Below the pieces are notes generated by a model that did no database searches, had not been told where the DNA came from, and saw only the letters and a list, made by a program, of their open reading frames with translations. The position numbers and the translations under genes were made by a program. From UBA7434 sp042090785 (GTDB lineage Bacteria > Pseudomonadota > Gammaproteobacteria > Pseudomonadales > UBA7434): a stretch of DNA of 64,000 nucleotides. Where the stretch lies: contig JBELIP010000009.1 of assembly GCA_042090785.1 (NCBI GenBank), forward strand, positions 9,267-73,266, given 5' to 3'. Within the stretch, counting starts at the first letter, position 1; each line of letters starts with the position of its first letter. Below are positions 8,825 to 17,274 of the stretch, in pieces.

Positions 8825-8855
8825 GTAAGCGACATGATGCCGATTACTTATTTTT
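8820..8855. terminator. Bidirectional terminator-like inverted repeat
   Basis: AATAAGTAA (8820-8828) pairs perfectly with TTACTTATT (8844-8852) around a 15-base loop, and TTTTT follows on the plus side. The arms contain the gcvR stop and the stop of the convergent gene. The stem is A/T-only apart from one G-C pair. Confidence 0.4.
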
Positions 8856-9083
8856 AAATCCCGCTTTGAAAAGTCTTTTTATTGATAAAAAGATAAACGT
8901 AAAAACAAAACCTGCTAGCGCCATAGCGGCAACAATTAATATCGCAACGCTCAACAATAACAACACCTGCTTTACTGGAATACCGACAATAACAATTAGA
9001 CCATATATAATGGCTAACAATGCCCCGAACCCAAGCAGTAATGTCTTTATGCGCTGGCTCTTTTTCGTTTTAAACAGACGCAT
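8844..9083 (-). CDS. Small two-helix inner-membrane protein, unknown
   Basis: A 79-residue protein with a basic N-terminus (MRLFKTKKSQRIK), two hydrophobic segments (about 14-34 and 40-68) and a basic C-terminus (KRLFKAGFKNK). This predicts two transmembrane helices with both ends in the cytoplasm. I do not recognise a family. ATG 9083 is supported by AGGAG eight bases upstream. It is convergent with gcvR, and no operon partner is evident. Confidence 0.7.
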   Translation of the reverse strand: MRLFKTKKSQRIKTLLLGFGALLAIIYGLIVIVGIPVKQVLLLLSVAILIVAAMALAGFVFTFIFLSIKRLFKAGFKNK

Positions 9084-9147
9084 CAAAATAGCTCCTAATA
9101 ACTCTTAATTAATTCCCAATTCTCGGTTATTCGCAACAACTTATAAT

Positions 9148-10026
9148 TTACCCGGTAAAAAATTTTGTCGCTTGCAATGCTAAACTTTGGCAATGTTTAG
9201 TTTGCATATGCATATGGTGACCTCCTTCATGTAACACCATAGTGATATTTTCACGCCCCTTAACCGCCGCTTTTGATTGCTCCCAGTCAAACAGTCCCTC
9301 TTTAGCGAGGATGATTAAACAAGGAATATCCAACGCAGCCCAGAAGGCCTGCTGATGGAATTTATTGAGTTTAAATGCAGAATCGCCTGCAGCTCTGGGG
9401 TCGTGCCGCCATACATAAGCACCCTTTTCTGCAAAGCCTTTTGCAGGCGCTATAGCGCGCTCAGCTATAGGTAAGCATTCTTTAGCGCTAAGGTCTACTT
9501 TCACGATACGTCGCTCAACAGCTTCGTCAATTGATAGCATTAACCTCGAGGGCTTCTGATAATAACTTCGTTGATCACGTAAATAGCGTGATAAATTTTT
9601 CGGCGCATCGGTTTCTTTAGTGTCCAACGAGAGCGCGCAATCAAGCATCAGCAAACGCTCAACTCGCTCTGGCATTGACGCTGCAAGCAGCAAGCCAACA
9701 AAGGCGCCACGCGAATGAGTCAGCAGTTGAAAAGATGGCCACTCAAGCGTATCGGCTATGGCAAGAATATCTAACAAATCATCCCAAATGTTATAGGAAC
9801 CGTGTTGGCTTCTATGATCACTTTCGCCATTACCAGCAAAGTCTAAGGCAACTATTTCGCAGTCTTTTATTAATGGCGCTATTGCACAGAAGCTTGCACT
9901 ATTGTCTAGCCAGCCATGCAAAGCAATAACACGATGCTTGTTTCCAACACCCCACTGTTGTGCTGCAATCGTCATTTCATTGACGAAAAATTTTCGCTCT
10001 ATTGGTGCCGATAGTAAGCGGGACAT
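9148..10026 (-). CDS. Alpha/beta hydrolase, serine nucleophile
   Basis: A 292-residue alpha/beta hydrolase of the MhpC/SERHL-like type. The oxyanion block is ALHGWLDNSASF (residues 35-46), the nucleophile elbow is THSRGAF with S105, and the catalytic histidine is probably in HEGGHHMHMQ near the C-terminus. The arginine after the nucleophile (HSRGA instead of the common HSMG) is shared by serine-hydrolase-like proteins. No signal peptide is present, so it is cytoplasmic. ATG 10026 has AAGGA about six bases upstream. It lies 42 bases downstream of sixA in the same direction. The substrate cannot be told from sequence. Confidence 0.85.
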   Translation of the reverse strand: MSRLLSAPIERKFFVNEMTIAAQQWGVGNKHRVIALHGWLDNSASFCAIAPLIKDCEIVALDFAGNGESDHRSQHGSYNIWDDLLDILAIADTLEWPSFQLLTHSRGAFVGLLLAASMPERVERLLMLDCALSLDTKETDAPKNLSRYLRDQRSYYQKPSRLMLSIDEAVERRIVKVDLSAKECLPIAERAIAPAKGFAEKGAYVWRHDPRAAGDSAFKLNKFHQQAFWAALDIPCLIILAKEGLFDWEQSKAAVKGRENITMVLHEGGHHMHMQTKHCQSLALQATKFFTG

Positions 10027-10068
10027 TAAAGTTCCTTAAATAAAGTAGTCGCTAGCTAAGCGCTGGAG

Positions 10069-10602
10069 TTAGTAAGCGGGATGATGTAAAAGTGAATCTA
10101 ACTCGGCACAACCTTGAGCAATGACTTCAGCATGCATTATGGCAAGCGAAGAAGGAGAAAAAGGGAAATTATCTGTACCACCGAGTTTAAAACTATCTGC
10201 CCCTTGAACCACCCAGTCAAGCAAACAAGAAACCAAAGGCTGATGACTAATGAGTAAAACAGTTTCATAAGGTAGTGAATCTAACCATTTGCATACCATA
10301 TGCGGGATGTTATCACCTAGTAAATGGTTATTCGGGGCTAAATGAATGGCGCAGCCATCTTCAACATCTAGGCCATTTAGCGAAGCTAGCGTATCGGATA
10401 CCGCTTTTGCAGTCTGCTGAGTTCGAGTAAAAGGGCTATAAAAGATGGCATCAAGACCTTTACCCTTTAACAACAGGGCTTTATGCAATGTTTTAGCAGC
10501 CTCACAACTATGCTGAATACCATAATCTGTAAGGACGCGACTAGCATCATCATCAAGACCGTATTCGGCTTCGCCGTGACGCAATATTGCTATGGTTCTC
10601 AT
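10069..10602 (-). CDS. sixA: Phosphohistidine phosphatase SixA
   Basis: SixA belongs to the histidine phosphatase superfamily and dephosphorylates phosphohistidine, for example on HPt or PTS proteins. The 177-residue protein opens with the catalytic motif ILRHGEAEY (R8, H9), has the YSPFTRTQQTAK block and the second histidine in LLISHQPLVSCLLDW. Length is slightly above the E. coli protein's 161. It sits 109 bases downstream of gpsA and 42 bases upstream of the alpha/beta hydrolase, all on the minus strand, so a gpsA-sixA-hydrolase unit is likely. Confidence 0.9.
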   Translation of the reverse strand: MRTIAILRHGEAEYGLDDDASRVLTDYGIQHSCEAAKTLHKALLLKGKGLDAIFYSPFTRTQQTAKAVSDTLASLNGLDVEDGCAIHLAPNNHLLGDNIPHMVCKWLDSLPYETVLLISHQPLVSCLLDWVVQGADSFKLGGTDNFPFSPSSLAIMHAEVIAQGCAELDSLLHHPAY

Positions 10603-10710
10603 TTACTTTTTCTCAGGAGTTTACGCAACTCGAATTATTCAACTCAATCTATACAAGTTAATCTATAGAACGGGGCTTACTTAAATAGGCCTCAGCATAA
10701 AATATGGAAG

Positions 10711-11751
10711 TTAGTCTCCGCCTGTTAAAAACTCAACATCTTCGCTTTGCTCGCCCAGCATAAGCTGACTAATGGTTTCTGCAACACTCATTTTGTTGAA
10801 TAGAATCTCATATAGACCAGACGCGAGCGGCATATACACATTGTTATCATCGGCTTTGGATTTAACCAACTTTAAAGTATTAACCCCTTCGGCAACCTGT
10901 CCTAACTCTTCGGTGGCTTGCTGTAAAGTTTTACCGCTACCAATAGCAAAGCCCACTTGATAATTACGAGACAAAGAAGAAGAGCAAGTAACAATTAAAT
11001 CACCCACACCTGCAAGCCCAAGAAAGGTCATTGGGTTAGCCCCCATGCTCACAGCAAAACGACTCATTTCTGCCAAGCTACGCGTCATTAACATTGCTCG
11101 CGTGTTATCGCCAAGATTCATGGCTGCACCTAAACCTGAAATAATGGCATAAATATTTTTTAAAGCGCCGCTTAATTCTACACCGTATAAATCACGGCTT
11201 CCGTACACTCTAAAATAGCTGCAATGCAAAGCGCTTTGAACATTTTCAATTAACGAAGTGTTGCTACTGGCAACAACGGTCCCAGTTAAATGTTTAGCAG
11301 CAATTTCCTTTGCTAGGTTTGGCCCACTCAAAACACCGAGTGGGATTTCGGGTAACGCCTCACGAAGCACTTGACTCATTAATTTAAAATCTAATTTTTC
11401 AATATCATTTTGGTGCTCAATACCTTTGGTTGTACTAATCACCATCGTGTCTTTGCTAATATACTTTGCAAGCTCAACACTGACTTCTCGACAAGAGCCA
11501 CTGGGCACAGCAACAAATATCATATCTGCATCTACAATAGCCTGCTCAATACATGTTGTTGCATGCACTTTGTCGTTTAACACATAGCCGGGCAAGTAGT
11601 AACTATTTTTATGCTCACGGTTAATCTCGTCTGCACGCTCAGTGTTACGCAGCCAGAGCATTGCATGATGGCCATTGTCTGCAACTAAGTTGCACAGCGT
11701 AGTGCCAAAACTACCACCACCAAGGACAGCAATGCGATAGGTATGATTCAT
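10711..11751 (-). CDS. gpsA: NAD(P)-dependent glycerol-3-phosphate dehydrogenase
   Basis: GpsA reduces dihydroxyacetone phosphate to sn-glycerol 3-phosphate, the backbone for phospholipid synthesis. The 346-residue cytoplasmic protein starts with the dinucleotide-binding motif IAVLGGGSFGTTL. It then carries the family blocks VVISTTKGIE, LSGPNLAKEIA, and GVELSGALKNIYAI with the catalytic lysine. GLAGVGDLIVTC completes the substrate domain. ATG 11751 fits the conserved N-terminus. A terminator-like hairpin separates it from htpG upstream, so it probably has its own promoter; sixA follows. Confidence 0.96.
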   Translation of the reverse strand: MNHTYRIAVLGGGSFGTTLCNLVADNGHHAMLWLRNTERADEINREHKNSYYLPGYVLNDKVHATTCIEQAIVDADMIFVAVPSGSCREVSVELAKYISKDTMVISTTKGIEHQNDIEKLDFKLMSQVLREALPEIPLGVLSGPNLAKEIAAKHLTGTVVASSNTSLIENVQSALHCSYFRVYGSRDLYGVELSGALKNIYAIISGLGAAMNLGDNTRAMLMTRSLAEMSRFAVSMGANPMTFLGLAGVGDLIVTCSSSLSRNYQVGFAIGSGKTLQQATEELGQVAEGVNTLKLVKSKADDNNVYMPLASGLYEILFNKMSVAETISQLMLGEQSEDVEFLTGGD

Positions 11752-11797
11752 TAATTAGATCCCGAATACGACTAGCATTTTTGATTTATTCGTCATT

Positions 11798-11836
11798 AAA
11801 AAAACGCCCATGGCATAACCATAGGCGTATTTTTTG
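11798..11836. terminator. Rho-independent terminator between htpG and gpsA
   Basis: ACGCCCATGG and CCATAGGCGT form a 10-bp stem with one mismatch around a 5-base loop (11804-11828). It is flanked by A7 on the left and T6 on the right, so it can work in both directions. It lies 72 bases past the htpG stop and should terminate htpG. Confidence 0.8.
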
Positions 11837-11908
11837 ATACTAACGTTTTTACTGTCCACTGCCAATAGCCGGCTTAAAAACAGCTAGAAACAGAATTAAC
11901 AGCTGCTA

Positions 11909-13852
11909 CTAACTGCTTAGTTCTAATAAAAGCTTGTTCAATCTTGCAACAAAGCTTGCTGGATCCTCTAAGCTATCACCCGCAGCAAGCATGGCCTGAT
12001 CAAAAAGCAGTCGACTTAAATCGCCAAAACGGCTCTCATCGGCTTCTTGGTCTAAACGGCTAACCAATGGATGACTAGGGTTTAATTCAAGTATTGGTTT
12101 ACTTGCAGGTAACTCTTGCCCTGCGGCTTCCATAATGCGACGCATTTGCGCGCCCATATCGTGATCACCAACCACTAGACATGCTGGTGAATCAGTAAGG
12201 CGGTTGGTCACACGGACAGTTTCAACTTCATTAGACAAGATAGCTTGTACGCGCTCAACCATATCTTTATTATCTTCTGAAAGCTTCTCTTGTTCTTTTT
12301 TATCTTCTTCGTCATCCAAGCTGCCTAAATCAAGTTCGCCTTTAGCAACATCTTGTAAATGCTTGCCATCAAACTCCATCATGTGACTCATTAACCAATC
12401 ATCGATACGATCATGAAGTAATAAGACTTCGATCCCTTTCTTTCTAAATACTTCAAGGTAAGGGCTGTTCTTAGCGGTAGTAAAGTTTTCTGCCGCAACA
12501 TAATAGATTTTCTCTTGACCCTCTTTCATGCGGGCAACATAGTCTTCTAACGACTGGTTTTGCTCGTCGGTTTCGTTATGGGTTGTTGAAAAACGTAATA
12601 GCTTCGAAATCTTTTCTTTATTAGCAATATCTTCGGCAGGGCCTTCTTTCAATACACTACCAAATGACTGCCAAAATGCGGCATATTCTTCGGGCGCATT
12701 TTTTGCCATTTTCTCTAGCATATCGAGCGCACGTTTAGTCAGTGCATTGCGCATGCTTTCGGTGGTTGCATCTTGCTGCAATATTTCTCGCGATACGTTA
12801 AGGGGTAAATCGTTAGAGTCAACCACACCTTTTATAAAGCGAAGGTATACCGGTAAAAACTGCTCAGCATCATCCATAATGAATGTACGCTGTACATAAA
12901 GCTTTAAGCCTCTAGCGCCATCACGGTTCCACAAATCCATAGGCGGCTTTGATGGGATATATAATAGGCTGGTGTATTCAAACTTACCTTCAACGCGGTT
13001 GTGGCTCCATTTAATAGGGTCTTCATAATCGTGCGATAACGATTTATAAAACTCTTTATATTCATCTTCTGACACTTCACTGCGAGGACGTGTCCACAAT
13101 GCCGTTGCATCATTAATAGCTTCAAATTCGGGCGCTGCATCTTCTGCCACTTCGGCCTCAGCCTCATCGCCCATAGGTGGCGTAGACTGTTTTTTCATCA
13201 TTACTGGAATTGCAATATGATCTGAGTATTTTTTAACAATACTGCGTAAACGCCAGTTATCGGCAAAATCATTTTCATCGTCTCTTAAATGTAGAACAAC
13301 CGTGGTACCACGACCTTCTTTTTCGACAGCAGCAATTTGGAAATCGGCATCACCTGTCGACTCCCAATAAATACCATTGGTTTTATCTGCACCAGCACGA
13401 CGAGTAAACACTTCAACACGGTCAGCAACAATGAATGCTGAATAAAAGCCAACACCAAATTGACCGATTAACTGACTATCTTGCTTCTGGTCGCCAGTCA
13501 AGTTTTTTAGGAACTCAGCAGTACCTGATTTAGCAATCGTTCCAAGGTTGTTAATCACCTCATCACGCGACATACCAATGCCATTATCGCTAATAGTCAC
13601 AGAGTTAGCTTCTTTGTCGAATTCAATGGTAATAGCTAAGTCACCATCACCTTCAAAGAGTGAATCATCCTTTAAGGCTTCAAAACGCAACTTGTCGGCG
13701 GCATCCGAAGCATTAGAAACAAGCTCTCTAAGGAAAATCTCTTTATTACTGTAAAGCGAATGAATCATCAGTTGCAGAAGCTGTTTAGCCTCAGCCTGAA
13801 AGCCCATTGTTTCTTTGGGTTGTTCGCTTGCCATATTCGTCGATGCTGTCAT
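11909..13852 (-). CDS. htpG: Molecular chaperone HtpG (Hsp90)
   Basis: HtpG is the bacterial Hsp90, a cytosolic dimeric ATP-dependent chaperone. The 647-residue protein has the GHKL ATPase domain with LRELVSNASDAADKLR, TISDNGIGM and IGQFGVGFYSAF. The middle domain includes the DLPLNVSREILQ segment, and a C-terminal dimerisation domain follows. An acidic stretch (about 218-235) marks the variable linker. ATG 13852 has GAGG six to seven bases upstream; an internal ATG six codons later is possible. A sigma32-type promoter at 13946-13973 predicts heat-shock induction, and a hairpin at 11798-11836 terminates it. Confidence 0.97.
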   Translation of the reverse strand: MTASTNMASEQPKETMGFQAEAKQLLQLMIHSLYSNKEIFLRELVSNASDAADKLRFEALKDDSLFEGDGDLAITIEFDKEANSVTISDNGIGMSRDEVINNLGTIAKSGTAEFLKNLTGDQKQDSQLIGQFGVGFYSAFIVADRVEVFTRRAGADKTNGIYWESTGDADFQIAAVEKEGRGTTVVLHLRDDENDFADNWRLRSIVKKYSDHIAIPVMMKKQSTPPMGDEAEAEVAEDAAPEFEAINDATALWTRPRSEVSEDEYKEFYKSLSHDYEDPIKWSHNRVEGKFEYTSLLYIPSKPPMDLWNRDGARGLKLYVQRTFIMDDAEQFLPVYLRFIKGVVDSNDLPLNVSREILQQDATTESMRNALTKRALDMLEKMAKNAPEEYAAFWQSFGSVLKEGPAEDIANKEKISKLLRFSTTHNETDEQNQSLEDYVARMKEGQEKIYYVAAENFTTAKNSPYLEVFRKKGIEVLLLHDRIDDWLMSHMMEFDGKHLQDVAKGELDLGSLDDEEDKKEQEKLSEDNKDMVERVQAILSNEVETVRVTNRLTDSPACLVVGDHDMGAQMRRIMEAAGQELPASKPILELNPSHPLVSRLDQEADESRFGDLSRLLFDQAMLAAGDSLEDPASFVARLNKLLLELSS

Positions 13853-13945
13853 TACTGCCTCACTTTATGTTTATAAAATCAATTACCGATGTGTACTTAA
13901 CTCTTAAAGCTACAAACAATGCTTTTTAAGCCATGCGTTGCACAG

Positions 13946-13973
13946 ATATGGAGCCATTAGACGTTATTTCAAC
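13946..13973 (-). promoter_or_regulatory. Sigma32 (heat-shock) promoter of htpG
   Basis: Read on the minus strand, GTTGAAA (13973-13967) and CTCCATAT (13953-13946) are separated by 13 bases. The sigma32 consensus is CTTGAAA - 13 to 15 bases - CCCCATnT, so each box has one mismatch. The implied transcription start is about 85 bases before the htpG ATG. Confidence 0.82.
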
Positions 13974-14699
13974 CGTGATAAAGGCTTTTTTTCTATGTTG
14001 GTTTTTTTATATCCAGACCTTTACCCTCATTGATTAGTTTGAGCGTTAGCTACACTGTCATACTGGTGAAATAGAACGGCTTTAACATTCAATTACATTT
14101 AAAAATGAATAGTTAATGTATATTTAGAACTGAAGCTCATATTACCCGAACATCCCCTTGCTTGAGCGGCAAGTATCGACAAGCTACTGCCATTGACGGC
14201 ATGCAGATCAGCGATTGACGGTCTGAGAGTAAAGAGCTGCAGTGAAGGCTTGGAGTAAAGCATTGGTAATGAAACTTTTAAATCAGGTAAAGCTCATAAA
14301 GACAACAAGGCTATAAGTTACATTAGATTTGAAGTTTAATAAATTGAAAGTAGACCATTTTTTGAATCATAACGACTAAGCGCTCCCTGGTAGGTGTGCC
14401 GTCGTTTGGTTCAATGAATCAGCCGATTACTGTGTGCTATAGCTGCCTCTACAGTTACAGCATCGGTAGTCGTTTCCTAAATAGCGCTTTCTAAGTAGCT
14501 TACACAGTAGATTCAACAGTAGCTTCCTTAATTGCACCACAACCCTAATCTCACCACTATAACCCCAATAGCATACACACTTAGGCTATTATCCAGCGAT
14601 TCATTTGGGTAAATATCCAGCAAATCATTAAATCCCATCATCAACAGGAAACTTGTTGGCTACAAACTCATAAAAGATGAATTTTCAACAGCTTAGCAG
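13974..14699. other. Long non-coding stretch between htpG and tRNA-Arg
   Basis: About 725 bases without a credible coding frame. The only pattern I can point to is an imperfect 16-base repeat, TATCCAGCGATTCATT at 14589 and TATCCAGCAAATCATT at 14614. A small RNA or a decayed gene is possible, but nothing in the sequence proves it. Confidence 0.45.
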
Positions 14700-14728
14700 T
14701 TGACCTGCGGGACGAGCTTCTCTATAGT
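14700..14728 (+). promoter_or_regulatory. Sigma70 promoter of tRNA-Arg with GC-rich discriminator
   Basis: TTGACC (14700-14705), a 17-base spacer and TATAGT (14723-14728) give a near-consensus promoter. The following bases ACGCGCCCTCTC are a GC-rich discriminator of the kind seen at stringently controlled stable-RNA promoters. Transcription should start near 14735, about 45 bases before the tRNA. Confidence 0.82.
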
Positions 14729-14780
14729 ACGCGCCCTCTCAGACGATACTTATTTGAGATAGTGTTCCAAATTCCGACAC

Positions 14781-14857
14781 GCGCTCGTAGCTCAGCTGGA
14801 TAGAGTACCTGGCTACGAACTAGGGGGTCGCAGGTTCGACTCCTGCCGAGCGCGCCA
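14781..14857 (+). tRNA. tRNA-Arg (anticodon ACG)
   Basis: A 77-base cloverleaf with CCA encoded. The acceptor stem GCGCTCG pairs with CGAGCGC, the D arm starts GCTC, and the anticodon stem CCTGG/CTAGG encloses the loop CTACGAA with anticodon ACG. The T arm is GCAGG-TTCGACT-CCTGC, the discriminator is G, and CCA occupies 14855-14857. A34 of this tRNA is the known substrate of TadA, whose gene is at 4122-4625. It appears to be a single-tRNA transcript. Confidence 0.97.
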
Positions 14858-14967
14858 TATTCTGTTAATATTTGCATGAATTTTCGCGAGCATGCTTAAA
14901 AAACAATAAACGCTATTTGATCCTCTGCTTTAGCAACTCGCTTGTAGCACTAAACGGCATCATTTTT

Positions 14968-15741
14968 ATGTCCAAGTTACCCGCCGCGTACCAATTTATT
15001 GACCTTTCTGACTACGGACGACCTGTCGCTCGCTGGATTGCTAACAGTTTTAAAAACACTCGCATTACCCCTATTCATGTCACTGTCATGTTTATCATTG
15101 CAGGTTTATTAGCAATTGTTAGCATGCTTAATCATCAATATTGGCTTGCCGCTTTTTTCCTTGTTTTAAAATCCATTCTCGATGCAGCCGATGGTGAATT
15201 GGCGAGAATCAAAAACACGCCATCCTATACTGGCCGCTACTTTGATTCAGTGTCAGATATCCTATTAAATGCCTTATTCCTTTTGACCATAGGCTATATC
15301 ACCGAAGGGGCATTACTTATAACCGCTTTGGCTTTTTGCGGCACCCAATTACAAGGTACGCTTTATAATTACTACTATGTGATATTGCGTAATAAAGTGG
15401 ATGGCGACAAGACCAGCCGAGTATTTGAGGAAGGCATACCTACAGCGCTGCCTGGCGAAAAGCAGCTGCATGTCGATCGCTTATTTTGGATGTATAACGT
15501 TTGTTACGGGCTTTTTGATAAAGCCATACAAACGCTCGATAAGAATGCAGAACAAGCCGACCACTACCCTAAATGGTTTATGACCGCCCTGTCCTGTTTT
15601 GGGCTAGGTTTTCAACTGCTCATTATTGCTGTCATGCTCTGCCTTGGCTTAGCTGACGCTATATTGCCGTTCTTTATTGCTTTTACGGCATTGATTGCTG
15701 TTTTTATTGGTATTCGTAAAGCCATTAATCAAGAAGCTTAA
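14968..15741 (+). CDS. CDP-alcohol phosphatidyltransferase family membrane protein
   Basis: An integral membrane enzyme of the family that moves a phosphatidyl group from CDP-diacylglycerol to an alcohol, or forms a similar phosphodiester. The full CAP signature D-G-x2-A-R-x8-G-x3-D-x3-D is present at residues 75-97 (DGELAR, then G89, D93 and D97). About six hydrophobic segments follow. The 257-residue form from ATG 14968 (MSKLPAAYQF) is preferred. A longer frame from TTG 14872 begins only 14 bases after the tRNA and adds 32 residues, but neither start has a strong ribosome binding site. The alcohol acceptor cannot be deduced. It is convergent with the flavin reductase. Confidence 0.85.
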   Translation: MSKLPAAYQFIDLSDYGRPVARWIANSFKNTRITPIHVTVMFIIAGLLAIVSMLNHQYWLAAFFLVLKSILDAADGELARIKNTPSYTGRYFDSVSDILLNALFLLTIGYITEGALLITALAFCGTQLQGTLYNYYYVILRNKVDGDKTSRVFEEGIPTALPGEKQLHVDRLFWMYNVCYGLFDKAIQTLDKNAEQADHYPKWFMTALSCFGLGFQLLIIAVMLCLGLADAILPFFIAFTALIAVFIGIRKAINQEA

Positions 15742-15777
15742 CTTTATATATCGCAGCCTACCTGTCTGTTTTCATAT

Positions 15778-16392
15778 CTACATACCATTACGGTATACGC
15801 CAAGACTACTTTCATCGCTAGACCTAATATCTTTAAAAGCTTTACCATAGCTGAGTAATAACTTAAGACAATAATCCAAGCGGCCCTCTAGATAATGCTG
15901 AGATTTTTCATCATTATCGTTGGCATCGGCATTAAATATCGATTCAACATGGCGAACAATTAAATGCTCGGGTAAATAACAGATACGATTATTTTTATAA
16001 CTACTCATACGTAGTTCTGCAATGGGGTAAGCACCACCATCGCCAGAAGAAACAGCCACCAATAAAGCCGGCTTATGGGCCAGCTCACCGTTACCCCACA
16101 TTAGAAAAAAGTTTTTTAAACCTGCTGGCACCATGCCATGCCATTCCGGTGCAATAATAACCAAAGCATCACTACTGGCTAGCTGCTCAGCAATAGGTGC
16201 TAAACGTTGCTGCCAAGCCTCATCGCCAGACCAAATAGCATCATCCCAAAGAGGCAATGGGTTATCAGCCAAATCGAATACATAAGTTTCGTGGCAAGCC
16301 GTTAACGCCAAAAGAGATTGAGAAATAACATTAGCCATTTTTTTACTTTGGCTGGTAGCCCTGTGACTACCCGATATAATACTGATTTTCAT
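15778..16392 (-). CDS. NADPH-dependent FMN reductase family protein
   Basis: A 204-residue flavodoxin-fold oxidoreductase. The N-terminal phosphate-binding loop is SGSHRATSQSKKMA, the second flavin loop is APEWHGMVPAGLKNFF, and the third is SSGDGGAYP. Such enzymes reduce FMN or quinone-like substrates with NAD(P)H in the cytoplasm. ATG 16392 (MKISIISGSHR) is chosen because the fold starts there; the longer frame to 16497 adds an implausible leader. It diverges from the rhombosortase-like gene 145 bases away. The physiological substrate is not evident. Confidence 0.85.
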   Translation of the reverse strand: MKISIISGSHRATSQSKKMANVISQSLLALTACHETYVFDLADNPLPLWDDAIWSGDEAWQQRLAPIAEQLASSDALVIIAPEWHGMVPAGLKNFFLMWGNGELAHKPALLVAVSSGDGGAYPIAELRMSSYKNNRICYLPEHLIVRHVESIFNADANDNDEKSQHYLEGRLDYCLKLLLSYGKAFKDIRSSDESSLGVYRNGM

Positions 16393-16537
16393 AAGGGTGT
16401 ATTCTCTCGATAATGGTTTAAAATTCGAATAATCGCAAAAATATAATAGATAACGAATAAAGCATCTAAAAATTAAACAATAGACAGCTTGGAACAATTA
16501 TTACGATAAAAGCCAATAAAGTGTATCATTGAATGTA

Positions 16538-17191
16538 ATGAATAAATTAAACGAATCATTGAACGCGAGCAGTCATAATACCTACACTCCACTAAGGTAT
16601 TTACCCTTAATCGTGCTTGGCATATTCATTGTCGCGCTAATATTTATTTTTACTCAAAGCCAACTACAAACGTCATGGCGTTTTGACCGTCACTTATTCA
16701 GCCAGCAGCCTTTGCAAGCTCTAAGTCATGCCCTTGTTCACCTTAATACCCAGCATCTAGCCCTCAATATCGCAGGCCTTTTAACTATAGGTCTATTGTT
16801 TTCTTCTGCTTTTAGGTCGCTTTGGTGGATCGCTGCACTTGCCGCCTCAGCAATAGCCTCAGCCTATGGGGTCTTTTACTACAGCCTAGAAACCGATTGG
16901 TTAGTCGGTTTATCTGGCGCTTTACATGGCCTGTTTGTCTATGCCGTTCTTCGCTCACGGGCAAGCTTTATTTGGATCGCTGCGCTCGTCATTAAACTTA
17001 CTGTTGAACAAAAGCCCGACTGGTTGCCGGCAAATAATATGAGTCAATTTACCGAACAAATCATCAACAACCCAGTTATTGTTGATGCTCACTTATGGGG
17101 CGCCATTGGTGGTCTGGTGTTCTTCTTGATTGCCAGAAGTTTTGCAACACTGTTAGTTATTATTGAGCTCAATAGAAAAGAGAAGATATAA
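16538..17191 (+). CDS. Rhombosortase-like intramembrane serine protease
   Basis: A 217-residue rhomboid-superfamily membrane protein of the rhombosortase (RrtA-like) type. Known members cleave GlyGly-CTERM tails of exported proteins in the inner membrane. About six hydrophobic helices are visible. The catalytic dyad appears as S126 in GLSGALHG and H185 in DAHLWGAIGGL. The histidine-rich HALVHLNTQHLALN block (64-77) matches the conserved rhomboid helix. ATG 16538 is preferred; a TTG three codons upstream is also open. No protein with an obvious GlyGly-CTERM tail is encoded in this window, so substrates must lie elsewhere. The assignment rests on motifs and size. Confidence 0.8.
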   Translation: MNKLNESLNASSHNTYTPLRYLPLIVLGIFIVALIFIFTQSQLQTSWRFDRHLFSQQPLQALSHALVHLNTQHLALNIAGLLTIGLLFSSAFRSLWWIAALAASAIASAYGVFYYSLETDWLVGLSGALHGLFVYAVLRSRASFIWIAALVIKLTVEQKPDWLPANNMSQFTEQIINNPVIVDAHLWGAIGGLVFFLIARSFATLLVIIELNRKEKI

Positions 17192-17274
17192 ACTACAGCT
17201 AAGTTAAGAGCTAACGCATTGGTTATTTTTCTCATACTCACAATACTTCCGCTCCTTAAGTGTCAGGTTAATCC

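Noticed and set aside
17192..17274. Fur box before the TonB-dependent receptor
   Set aside because: I read through the 83 bases and found no convincing GATAAT-type inverted repeat.
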